This document shows, piece after piece, positions 24,807 to 36,365 of a stretch of 64,000 nt of DNA. Made by a program: the position numbers and the translations under genes. Source of the DNA: Diphasiastrum complanatum. Its lineage: Eukaryota > Streptophyta > Lycopodiopsida > Lycopodiales > Lycopodiaceae. The stretch spans positions 74,732,860 through 74,796,859 of the forward strand of contig CM055097.1 of assembly GCA_029204225.1 (NCBI GenBank), written 5' to 3'. Every line of letters begins with the position of its first letter. Position 1 is the stretch's first letter. Under the pieces are notes generated by a model, which saw only the letters and a list, made by a program, of their open reading frames with translations, did not search any database and had not been told where the DNA came from.

Positions 24807-25546
24807 TTATGAGTTATGACCTATTAAGTCACTTATGACTAGATTTAATTCCAAATTAGAGGCTTTATTCAAAACTAGAATAGCCTTACGTAATCTATAA
24901 GATAAGCACAACTCAACTAAGCAAGATAATACATCAACCAAAGAAAGAAAAACATAGGTGAGTACTATAGAATGAATACCATTTTCACTTATCCTTTCTT
25001 TTCCATGAATAAAGGACCACAAGGACTTGGCCTTGTACACTGAAGATACCCTTGGATATGCATGTTGAGGATACTCCTCCTCAAGCCTCGACCCCATCAT
25101 AAGTTGACCATTCACGATAGAAATAACTTGTGATGCAAAATGAGATACTAAGCTCTCGGCCTCTTCAAAGATTGAAAATAGATCTTCATGCATGATAAAA
25201 TCTCCATTCTCAAACACCTTTGAGATAGAGAATGTAAAGGCTATGTAGCCCTCCTTGGTGTATAAGCATCCAACCATGATCCATAAACTTGGATCTCCAT
25301 CCTTCTTTTCTTCCAAGAAAACACATGCAAAGCAATCAGCTTCAAGAACACTAAGGTACACAACCTTAGGCTTATATTTGAGCAAGACTCCATATAGTGC
25401 ACTCCTTCCAATAGCTCCATAACTCCACAAAGTTTTGCATAATGGAAAATACACATGCACCAGATGTAGTCCTTGACCGCTCTCTCTTTTTCTTTTAGTA
25501 GTGTGACCTGATCAGTCAATGCCTGCAGCATTTGCCCCTCCACCAA
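24807..25546 (-). pseudogene. Hypothetical ORF, 217 codons, with coiled-coil lead
   Basis: The frame 25460-24807 is uninterrupted (217 aa) and has no domain I recognise; phrases include VLEADCFACVFLEEKKDGDP and IHSIVLTYVFLSLVDVLSCL, the latter hydrophobic enough for a membrane segment. In another frame just upstream (25546-25460) lies GQMLQALTDQVTLLKEKERA, a heptad-like coiled coil, so the original protein may be frameshifted at about 25460. It lies downstream of gypsy copy B on the same strand and may be a remnant of its 3' or accessory region. Function not assigned. Confidence 0.3.
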
Positions 25547-26178
25547 TCAGCCAAGAAATTGCTCAGTAGCTCGTTCATTGAGTATTTGGTGGAGTTGTTG
25601 CTAGAGGCCCATTAAGGTAGTCCAACAACCCAGCGCTTGAGGGTCCCAACTGGCCGAAGGTGGAAAAGTTAGGATGGGGGATGTAAGCAGAGTGGTGATG
25701 GAGATGGTGATGATGGGTGGAACCGTGGTGGTGGAGATGGCAGCAACAATAGGGGTGACAATGGAGGTGGTTAGAGTGGCGACGATGGAAATGACTATGG
25801 GGTGAATGGGAGAAGAGGTTAGTGGAACAGTGACAATGAGGGGGGGGTGACATGGTGATGGCGAGTGGGAGAAGTGATGGAAGTTACAATAGTGGAGGAA
25901 ATGAGGGAAGAGGCGGCTAGACGGATGGGATTATGGATAAGAGACATTATCTGAAGTATGGGAGAGGAAAGGATAGGGCTGGTGTGTGTGTGGGTAGATG
26001 TGTAGGTGATGAGATGAAGGGAGGCGACTGTTGGTTGCACGAGTGTGTCCTAGGGAGAGGAGCTGGTTGATGGGGAAGAGCGAGTAGGCATTCGGACACC
26101 TATGTTTTTCAGATGAGTGAAGGTGACGATGGTAATCAGACCACCACAGGTAATTTGGATGGGGCGTTTGAAAGCAGC
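25547..26178. other. Purine-biased GGTGATGG-rich simple sequence
   Basis: Plus strand is rich in GGTGATGGAG-type triplets (25660-26050), giving a histidine-rich shadow frame on the minus strand. Probably an expanded low-complexity part of the neighbouring retroelement. Confidence 0.5.
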
Positions 26179-28566
26179 CTACAACTCGTTAGCGAGAAGC
26201 AAGGCCCAATCATAGAACACCATGTTCGGTCCCTCCATCATGGTCAGCATGACCACGACTTGTTTGGACACGCATAGACGATGGTGGGAGCTCACAAGGA
26301 TGGTGGTGGACAAGAATTCATCAGAATGGATAGTAGTAGCGGAGCTAGCAACCATGGCTCTTTGGTCAGTCAATTTTGTGGTCCAGGTATCAGGATCAAT
26401 CTTAACTATAGAATCACAATTTTGCAGAACGATACGATTATGTCCCCGTTCATAAAGAGCTTGTGACGTTCTGAGCCATGGTCTACCTAGTAAGACACTA
26501 CAGGATTGGGGAGAATCGGGCAAGTCCAAGACTACAAAATCTAGCAGAAAATGGATTTCCGCCACGTTGGTATGTACTTTGTTGGCTATGCCTAATGGTT
26601 TCACACTAGACTGGTCAGCTAGTCAGATCGTAAAAGGAGCACTTACCATACAAGTAGACCCCCATTCGTGATAAAGCTTGGTGGAAATAATGTTCACTAC
26701 AGGTCCTCCGTGGGAGGGTGCACTTCATGTTTCTCACTGCCTAGTCCATCTATATAGGTTTCCAATCCTTCCCAGAGGGCTGGATGCCATTTGAGCAAGG
26801 TGCCTAAGTGTATTTTGACATCACTTCTCAATAGATCGACTAGGATAGCGGTGTGGTCCTTTTCCACCTCCTTGCTACAAAAAGGGACTTCTAGACCGGA
26901 ATGCTCATGTGTGTTCTATCCAGTTTCATGGAGGAACTGTAGTAATCTCAAACTCACTAGGGAGCGAGATCGTTCTTGACTTTGGGCTGACGTTGTGGTC
27001 GTGCTCTCGGGCTGCCTCTATGGCTTGGTCTAGGGCTTAAGCTTCCACTCCTTCATGCATCTAAAATTAGGCTTGCTCAACTGTGGGGTTCGGGTAGTCA
27101 CCTACATATAAGAAACCGGATGATCCACTAGCAGGACCAGTAGTGTGGACATGGATGGCTCCTTCTTTTTTTGTTTTTGGGCTCTAGTCTAGATGAATAT
27201 CAACATTAATGATGCCTTGGGTTCTCCTACTACACTCATCAAGTGTAGAGGGGAAGAGGCCTCTCCTTGCTTCTCCTTCCTCATTGGACACGTTAGATAT
27301 GGGTGTCCATACCCACAATCACGGCATAGTGGTACAGAATTGCCTTGTGGCTGGTTAGGATGCTCGGCAATCCTGTGGTTCTCTCCACATCCATAACACT
27401 TGATGGGAGCTCTAAATCTTGTACCTCTAAGCTAGTTAGTGTAGATCAATATTAAGTCACCATTTGCTCCATCTATGAAATGCACTGGGACAAAGTCATG
27501 TGCTTCCTCGATAGTAGGGTTCTTCGGTCACTTTGACCATGTTCATCAACTGTTGGGTAGCTGGTTGTAGATTTTTGAATACTAAGCCTTGGGTTCTGAG
27601 AGGAATGGGTGGTAATGCCAATCTAGGTGGTGGTTGGAGTAAGGCACCTTGACGTTGTGCCAACGGGGCGGGATTTGGTGCTGGTTAGACTACTTGGTTT
27701 CAGAGGTTGTATTGACATTCAGTGATATCGTGATTGCTCATATTATAGATATGGCAATATCATGCAGGTCACTCTAACCTCTTTCTCAACTGTAGGCACT
27801 CATTTCTTGTGTGGTTGTCAGAGCAGTGTGGACACCAGGTGGATTCTCTCCTTATATAGGTGTGGGTAGGTCCTGGTTACAAGCTCTTCAGCTTCTGATC
27901 AACAACCATGGTAAGGTCAATGGTGAGCATTTTAATCTTCTCATTGCTCTATGTGTGCAACATCTCTATGGCGAATATGATGGTATCGGCACTATTAGCT
28001 ATAGAGGCGGAAGCATCGTTGTGTCGCTTATCCTTAGCCTTGTCTCTTTATTCTTTTCTGCATCTTCGCCCTTGATCAAAATTATCAGAGTTTGAACTAG
28101 TGCTTTTACTATCGTTGACTCTCTTGATGGCATCGGTGCTAGCTGCTTGAAAAGACATGTATTTGTCTCTTCATTTCATTTGCTACCTTGGGTAGTCTTG
28201 CCATGAACCATGTTAGGACACTATGGTCTGGGATGCTATCAGGATTGCATCCACTCATAATGATGGCTCTGAGGCTGCTAGTCACTCTCTGCAGATGGCG
28301 AGTCAAATGGACAAGTAACAATGAAAAAAAATAGGTTGGCGAGTTAGGGTGTGAGTCAGAGATTTGACTCATCGAGATCTGAGAACAGAGCCTAACGTGC
28401 TCATTGGAAAAGTAGTGAGTCATGAAGGTATAGTAGGAAAAAAGTGAAAAAAAAAGGCCTATAGGTGAGTCAGATACCTGTTAAAATGCAACAAAAATTC
28501 AAGCAAAATGCAAACAGAAGACCCATCTAAGAGTAGCTTAGTACCATCTCCCCAAAAACGGTGCCA
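26179..28566 (-). mobile_element. Ty3/gypsy retrotransposon copy B (PBS, gag, protease)
   Basis: Right to left: a primer site resembling the tRNA-Asp type (TGGCACCGTTTTTGGGGA, 28566-28549), Gag with SVLTWFMARLPKVANEMKRQ-like phrase (28423-28139), double zinc knuckle (PIKCYGCGENHRIAEHP ... CRDCGYGHP, about 27410-27300) and protease (NIISTKLYHEWG, then VLDLPDSPQSCSVLLGRPWL, 26690-26179). One knuckle Cys is now His (AEH for AEC). Stops and frame changes occur between all parts. Same family as copy A by side-by-side protease and knuckle motifs. Confidence 0.8.
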
Positions 28567-29830
28567 AACGTTTATGTGCCTCTCTAAGCGTCGCGATCAA
28601 GAGGGCAAAGACATAGTTTGGATCTCCAACCGAGTGAGTAATCGTGTAGTATGGGCTTCAATCCAATGGGGAGGGGTTAAACTATGGATCTAAGACGGGA
28701 TCTAAGCCTACCAAGAGTGTCAATCTTGGTGTTGGATTTAGATGTGGAATGGCTTAGATGACGGGGTGAGGCTCTTCCTTTTCCTATCTATTTTTGGGGG
28801 TTTGGTTTTCCTTAGATCCTCTTCTTGGATCTTGGCTTTTTGGGTTATCTATGCCTCTTGGGCTCTAGATCTTCTCCTCTTTAGGCTTATCTTCTCAAGA
28901 GAGGGGAGCAATGAAAGTAAAACCTACCTAATGGATCTTAATGATTACTTCCAAGGAGATTTCTAACACCTATTTACTAATGTGTGGTTTTGTGGATTAG
29001 ATGGATGAAAGCAAGAGCTAATGATCTTTCTAGAATGTGACAGCATGATTAAACAATAACATTGAAACATTCATTCATCCATAATCAATCATACAATAGC
29101 AAAAAAGGAGGGCTTCACAATGTAAGAAAGGTAGGAGGAGGCATAGCTTCTCTCTCTCAATCTCTATTCTTGACAATGAAAAGTGAATAAAAAATGGTGT
29201 CACATCCATACTTATAGACAATGCTAGGATTAGGGTTTCTGGTGCACCTAAAGCCATGTGCCATAAGAACTTGAGTTTAATAAAAGTTTTAAACCAATTT
29301 GCATTTTAAACTACTTAAGTCCTTTTTTATTTTAAGCCCATTTGAGCATAGATCTATTTCTACTTCTCATGCCATAGGCTTACTTTTAGCCATAATTGTC
29401 TAAACTTTAGTAGCTTGATTTGATCCTTATAGTATTCATTGTTTTTTCTTTAATTGGAGAGAATACACATACAACCCAACAAAAAGGAGATATCCTACTA
29501 CCAAGTGGCTGCAGGCTACTTTGACCTCCATAAAACATGGTAGACATCTAGGTCTCCAAATAGCCAAAAATTTTAGAAAAATGGAGCCCAATAACTATTT
29601 TTACAATGATGAAATGAGAAAAAAGAAAAAATTTCCCCCCCTTCATTGCAATGCATCCCCAAGGGCATCCCCCAAGGGTAGTAGTGTCACATGCCTCCAA
29701 TTTCTAGCCCAAGGTGAGTAGCAAGCCCTTGAGCAATCCCACTCCTTTTTATATTACTTACTTTAAAGAATGTGTTTTGTGTGTCTCTCCAAGTGAGAGA
29801 GATGACATGTGCAAACTAATTTGTAGCAGA
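28567..29830. other. Possible 5' LTR of copy B and spacer
   Basis: The sequence right of the primer site should hold the 5' LTR of the minus-strand copy B, but no second LTR was found to fix its ends. No other gene is seen. Confidence 0.35.
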
Positions 29831-29839
29831 TTGTAAAAA

Positions 29840-30094
29840 ATGTCAAAGAAAAAAAATTCTACAAAAGCAGAAAAGATTGTTTATGCCTTATCTTTATTAA
29901 AAAATAATGTCTTACTTTGGTGGCAACTATGCCTTAAGGAAGGTAAGGAAGTTGTAATTTGGAAACACTTTGAAAAAGTGTTTTACAAACAATTTATTCT
30001 AGGCAATGATGATTTTGAAGCTCATTCCAAACTTTGCAATCTTGAACAAACTAGTCTCTCAAAGCCTGCTACTCACCCTAGTAGATTTTTTTGA
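29840..30094 (+). pseudogene. Ty3/gypsy gag core fragment
   Basis: 84 codons with EKIVYALSLLKNNVLLWWQL and VIWKHFEKVFYKQFI, then LCNLEQ, the standard Retrotrans_gag pattern (A..L...A..WW, W..F...F...F). The frame ends at a stop in the next segment. No neighbouring pol of this element is seen. Confidence 0.75.
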
Positions 30095-30700
30095 GTTTTT
30101 ATTCATTTTATTACTCGCCACTTTTCCAAAGGCCAGAGCAGACACTGATACACCATCAGTCAACTCAGCGAGTAATGTTCTAATTACACTATGATTACTC
30201 AATGATTGCAAAATCTTGAGATTTTCTCAATATCTTTACTCGTCCTCTTTATAGAGCTCATCATTTTTTCAATCTAATTACTCGCCATTAGCATAGTGTG
30301 CTCAGAAACCTCAAATCTAGCATCCTGTAGCTCCAACAAGTAACCAGCTAATTACTCGTCTATTTTTCATCGATTTAAAATTCCTAGCATTTTTAATATT
30401 CCCTTCTTTTTCTATTACTCTTCGACAAAGATTTCTCACAATTTTTTTAGTATCATTACTCGACATTAGTAACGTAGCAAGTACAATGCTCGATCTACCA
30501 TATGCCAGACTCGAGAAGTAATGCTTTGACATTTTGTTTTATTTCTCACCAACTGCTCATCTTGCTCGCCCTCTTCATAGTGTGTTTTGATCATCATTCA
30601 CAATACATAGACAGTTCGCCGAATAATTAGCATTACTCGCTGATTACTTGCCTCTGTCTATTACTGGCCATCAGTGAAATTTCAGAATTTTGGAATAGAT
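30095..30700. repeat. Region with recurring ATTACTCG motif
   Basis: ATTACTCG or one-base variants occur about ten times at irregular 40-90 bp spacing between 30110 and 30650. It is not a clean tandem array. Confidence 0.5.
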
Positions 30701-31079
30701 CGAGTGACTGACCATCAGAATTCATCTGCTTTTTTCTGATTTCTCCATATTACCTTTTAGTTTCACAAACACTTGTTTCCTTTCCCCCCGATTTTTTGTT
30801 TGATCTCAATCTGATCTTGATCTTATTTTAATTTCACGTCAGCTTTGATCCACATCTCAATCCATCCCCTAATCACTCTACAACAAAAAAGATCTACAAA
30901 AACATCTGAGAAGAAAGAAAACAAAAAAGACTAAAAATAATCATATCTTCCATTTCAGCGTATGCATTTCAGATCCGGTAGGAGATTATCAACTCTAGAT
31001 CTCCTAGATCTTGAGGAATTCATTAACGTACCTATCAAGATAGCTCACGAAAACGCTGACATAGATCCACCTACGATGG

Positions 31080-33087
31080 ATAATCATAGGCCTTTCGTAC
31101 CTCATGTCGTTAGGAACTTCCCTTAAAATCTGCCTTCCATGGTTTGATGGAAAGGGAGATCCTCGACGATTCCTACATATCTACACCCAAGCATGTTGAG
31201 CCTATGGAGACTACAGCTTGCAAGAGTTGTTAAAAGATTTCAATCTGTGTCTAACCGATACTATAAAGGATTGGTATTTCAATCTGTAGTAGAATGAACA
31301 TGACGATTGGAATATTCTACAAGCTAAATTCATCACCTGCTTCAAGACCACCCATTTTCTTTCTGATCCCTTCCTGCAATTAGGATGTATCCGCATGGAC
31401 AAGAAGACCAAGTCCTTGCGCGACTATATAGAACGGATCAAGAGATTACGAGGAGGTTGCGACCGTGAGAGTGTCCCAAACCATAGCACTCTGACATGGT
31501 TCGTGGCAGGACTACCCAAGGGAATCAAACAACAAATGACTCAAAATGTCACAAGCACTTCATGACTGAGGACAGAATCGAATCATACTGCAACAATTTT
31601 GCAGTAAAGATTGATCTTGATACCTAGATTACAAAACCAACCAATCAAAGAGCCATGGTCACTAGCTCTGCCACCACCAACCATTCTCATGAGAAATCAG
31701 ACGACGGACGTTGATGGACAAGAATTGTCATACATGACAATTTGCAAACTGATGTAGTAAATTGGGCCGAAGCTTAGCTACGGTGGATTGTTTACAATTT
31801 GATGTCACATCTATTGAACAATCGCCAAAGCGAAAGTCTGCCATAGACGCTTTCTCCGATGAAGACGATATTCTGCTGAAGAGACGAGTAGAAAAAACGA
31901 AGAAATTAAGTGAAGGCCATCAGGATTCCGTATCTTTTTTTTATGATGAACCTAGAGACTATACCCCGTGAGCCTCCAAGGAATCTGTAGTGAGTAGGAA
32001 ATAAGGTGTTTATTTTGGAGGAAGGCTGAGAATACAAGAACAAAGATATGCTCCAATACGTTGATCCACATTGTTTCAAGCTTGTCCCAAGATCCCAAAG
32101 GACTAGTTCCATGATTGCCTTTAGTGAATGAAAATCTCATAGAAACAGTAGAACCTCTCAAGGCATTATTGTAGTAGGCCGAATGGATACAGTATCTGAA
32201 GAATCCACGACTAGTGTCTTGATAATTGTGAACAATCTCTTACAAGAATGCATAGATTGGGACCTAGCAGAGGATGAAGCTCTGTACAAGCTAGAAGTCT
32301 CGCTTTGGGACAATAGAATTAAGATGGTAAAAGACCCAACCGTCGAACATCGATCAACTCACTGAGGCGTGCCAAAGGAAAGGAGCCTATCACTTTGGAT
32401 CCCCCATTTGGAGGCTCTCCAAAAGGAAAAGCACCCACTCCCATGGCACAGTTGAGTCCTAAGGCATCAAAGAGTGTCAAGAAGTTTGACAAGGTCTTGA
32501 AAAGGATGGGGATTAACAATGACAAGCCAACCACCAGTCCGCCCCGAGAATGCAAGCCTCAATACAAGGCTAAAATCGTTGAGTGAAAGGCCAAGAGTGA
32601 AAAACAAGAAATCAAGACCGAGATAATGACCTCTAACCAAATGCACGAAAAAATCCCACAACATACCGTCGAAGAATCCAAGCCTGTACATGACACAGTC
32701 TGCGTGGCCTCACAATTGGCCCGGGACTTAGAATTTTTCAGGGGAGTTGAGACCAAATGGGATGACTTCTTACCTCCCATATTTTTTTAATCCAAATATT
32801 GCCCTAGTTTCAAAAAACGACAAAGACTAGCTACCAGTGGCGCGAGTGTATTATACAGTGGATTCCTTGACAATCCATGGACTAGACGATTCCAAACTTG
32901 GATCGATCAATTTTGGTTAATCGGAGTCCATAAGTCCTTCTTCACTCCAAAGGAGTCGAAAAGTACAAAGCGCTTGATCTTCATGGAAGACGTCACCGGC
33001 TACCTCGTCCAACAAAGACGTGCTAAACGGGGGCTCTACTAAGCACCATAGTGCCGAGGGACCGACACTACTTCATGTCGGAGGCCC
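31080..33087 (+). mobile_element. Ty3/gypsy retrotransposon copy C, internally deleted
   Basis: Gag (31100-31560) has WFDGKGDPRRFLHIYTQAC, KTKSLRDYIERIKRLRGGC and HSTLTWFVAGLPKGIKQQMT with stops. It joins at about 31552 directly to the protease tail (ALHD.GQNRIILQQ, then NQRAMVTSSATT), which is the equivalent of the copy B tail, so zinc knuckles and protease core are deleted. Downstream (31760-33040) are unassigned open stretches such as PFGGSPKGKAPTPMAQLSPK and RRFQTWIDQFWLIGVHKSFF. Confidence 0.7.
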
Positions 33088-34373
33088 TGTTGAGGGTATT
33101 ATAGTGAACATAAATAATTTAGTCGAAAATAGTTATGAGGGTCATAGCCTCCAGCCCATGGCCCAATGAGCACTTGTAAATAAATAATTATGGACACAAA
33201 CTTGACTTTGGGCCATGTAATTAAAAATAATACTATAAGGCCAAAGTTGAGCTTAAACTTAAGTTTCTAAATCTATGGTGCATAAAGAAGCATATTCTAT
33301 CTACTACTAATTTGACTTTGACTATCAAATTAAAACTTTACAACTTACACTTTGAGCTTTCTACATTATTTTATTTACATGGCCCAAGTCCATTTTATTT
33401 CGTGGTACAATATTCTATAAGTGTGTTTATTGGAGTATGGGCTTATGCTCTCAAGATGCTACTTTTCTATTTTTGTCGAGCCAAAATTATTTATGTATAG
33501 ATAATACCCACAACATGGTCTCACAAAGAGGTTGGACATTGGCAAGAATGTGAAGTGAGTCGATCCAAATGCCGAGACACAAGCCAAGCATGTATCACAT
33601 GTACAAACAAAGAAGGAGAAAGACATAGGATACACTTCATGGTTTATAATATTGAGTCGCAAACTAGTATCACAGGCAAAGTGAGTAGCAGGGCTTGACA
33701 AGGCCCTAGTAGACTTAGAAAGAAACAAAGGCAAGGGCAAAGACAGAAGTTCAAGAAAGCATTAGCACAATCCTCAACGAAGAGGATTTCCTATCTTCCT
33801 ACTAGTCTACCAATGTAATTAAAAAAAATCCTTATCTGATCATCTAGCCTCTAAGTCGTAGAGACTTAGGGTCACTAAACACTATAAGTCCATTATCCTC
33901 TATCATACTCATGTACTTGGCCAGTCGCCCACTCCTTGATATATATATCAAAGGCTTATCATTTATGATGTTGATCATTCTCATAAGAAATGTATGAAAT
34001 GTGGATCATCTTTCATGTTTTTGTATCATATACACTATAATTTGTAATTGCTTTCAAGTTATAATTTTGGTATGCTAAATCTTTTAAATGCTTAATGAAG
34101 TCTGTGTATGTTCTGTATTATCTGCTAAGCATGCATCATTGATAAAGTTTATTAACATCTAGAATTCTTTGAATGCTAACCTCTGTCAATTTTTGGACGG
34201 ATCATGGTAGTTTGTTACATTTCCTTGATTTTTTGGAGTTCCGAAATTCCTAATATAATATGAACATTGGATTCATAGCAAATTGCAGTGTGTTTTGAAT
34301 CTTTTTTATATGCTTAAATTGTTTTTTTTTACCCTAACACATACATAAAAAAATCAAACACCCTAACATATGC

Positions 34374-34404
<31 letters not shown>

Positions 34405-35170
34405 GCAGTCCCATCCATAACGCTCCCAGCACTTCCAGAACACTGCATTCTGGAACGCAGTGCATCCATGAGTCCAGTAAATGGTCAAACCATATATTTT
34501 TTTGAAGTTCCTGATTATTGACTCAAATGGATTATTTTGGATATAATTGACCATTTTTGGTTAATTTCTAGTATGTTCAAGTGGAGAGAAATTCGGATTC
34601 CAAAGCTCACGTTTATGAGCATCAGCACTACTCGCGTTTTGATGTCACTCAGATATCTTTTAGCATTATAATCACAATTCCACCCAACTTATTCTCATAA
34701 ATTCATTCACAATCAAATTGAAAGAAAAGGGGCCTACTGTAAATGGTCAGAACTCATGAGAAGGATATAGAACAGATTTTTACTCAAGCATGTCAAAACA
34801 AGTTAGTGAACAGCAAGTGAACTTCTTTCTAACTTTGCATGTGAATATATAGCAAATTAACCCTGGCATAAGCCTGAAATTGATCTCTCATTCAACTTAG
34901 CTGATGCCAAAATCTAAAAAGGAATAAAATCACTAGCAGTTAACAGGCATGAACATGAAACTGGTCGCGTTGATAATTAGCTCATGCCAAAACATATAAA
35001 AGAACTCGCTTTGACAGAAGAGCAAACAACAGCTTACTCTTCCCATGTACAGTTTCGCTCGTGATAACAGCATGCCCACCAAAATATCAAAAAAGCCTGC
35101 ATACATTCAGCCCACCTTCACAGGTATCAATGCCACGTGCCACATACCTGTTCCCACAGTTCTCTGAACA
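33088..35170. other. Probable 3' LTR start of copy C, then AT-rich spacer
   Basis: TGTTGAGGGTATTATAGTGA at 33088 follows a G-rich stretch and looks like an LTR start; a possible CA end lies near 33961. The rest is AT-rich with a short (TA)n at 34373-34394 and no gene. Confidence 0.4.
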
Positions 35171-35179
35171 AGATTTCTA

Positions 35180-35345
35180 CTCCAGATGTAGATCAGTGGA
35201 AATCATCGATGGACAAAGAGTATCAATCTCTTATCAAAAAACAAACAAGGACTGTTACAGATCTGCCAGTTGATAAGAATATCAGTTCTTGCAAATGGGT
35301 TTATCGGATCAAGTACAAAGCCGATGGATTGTGGTCTTACAGACA
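35180..35345 (+). pseudogene. Copia reverse transcriptase scrap
   Basis: DVDQWKSSMDKEYQSLIKKQ followed by SCKWVYRIKYKADG is the start of a copia RT domain. The frame then diverges. Isolated fragment about 0.9 kb 3' of the PP2C stop codon. Confidence 0.8.
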
Positions 35346-36249
35346 TTCTCCTCAAAAAATGTCAGGAAAAAACCTGGCCTCATGTGTGGAAGACAGAAAA
35401 AGGACTCCCCGAGTTTTGTGAAATTTGATATACGACTTCCCACATACAGATACCCCCTGGACCCCAAAAAATTGCATTCCTCCAATATGATGTATGCAAG
35501 CAGTTTAAAACACTCATAAATAATCCACAAAGCATCCCCTTGACTAACAAATGACCGTATAAGACTGATCAGATAAAGCCAAACGCCACGGCGACCGTCA
35601 TTAATCAATGCTTCAAAATTACAGTGATTTTTGCAATCTCAAGCTGGAAATAGACCTAAGTCTATAAACCAAAAGCAGCTCAAATTCTTCCCTTTTGTCC
35701 TGCAATGGATCTTTTTTGTGAAAATATTTTGCCGCTCTGTTACTTCTGAGCTGCTTGGTCAAGTCAAAAAAGAAATCCCTCACAAGAGCCACCTTAAAGG
35801 ATAGTGAAAAAAGTAGCTGCTTGTGAATCTGATTGTTTTGTTCCAAAGCTACACGAAAGTTTATGTCCTATGTTAATAATGAGAAGTTTTTTTGGGTTTC
35901 TCCCCAGGCAAAGTCCCAAAACCGCCATGATATTAAGATTACAATCAATAAGTCAAACAAAAACAGACACAGCCACCTATAAGATCACGTTACCATCTTG
36001 TTCAAGAACTCTAGGTAAGTTTCAAGGCACGAATATCGTAACCAAACCCAAGTGCCCAGTGGAAAATGTACAGGATAATTTTGGAGCTGAATGACTTTAA
36101 AATTTTTCTTATTCCAAATTTGGGAATTACAACTAAAGAATCTCAACACGTATTTCCAACAAGTATGTGTAAGATAGTTGGGTACTCCATGGTATTGGTT
36201 TATGAGCTCTTGTAAGGAAACTGAGCACACAAATTGGCCCAAGTCCAAG
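35346..36249 (-). other. Probable 3' flank/UTR of the PP2C gene
   Basis: No coding homology. The first part downstream of the stop at 36250 must contain the 3' UTR; no convincing AATAAA was located. Confidence 0.35.
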
Positions 36250-36365
36250 CTAACCAGAAGACCTCCAAATCCTTCCTTCAAGAGAAATGACCATCACAGA
36301 TACATCATCATGATATTTTCGCCGATCACCATGGGGGATGTCAAGCAGCTCGTGAAAATCCATCC
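36250..36365 (-). CDS. PLL: PP2C exon 4 (last exon)
   Basis: 116 bp from TTCAAG|GGATGG to TAG. Encodes [20 protein letters not shown] and [17 protein letters not shown], the invariant end of POL/PLL proteins including the metal-binding DD. Lies 13.4 kb from exon 3. Confidence 0.95.

Noticed and set aside
25575-25853. Histidine-rich 92-codon minus frame
   Set aside because: Antisense reading of GGTGATGG simple sequence.
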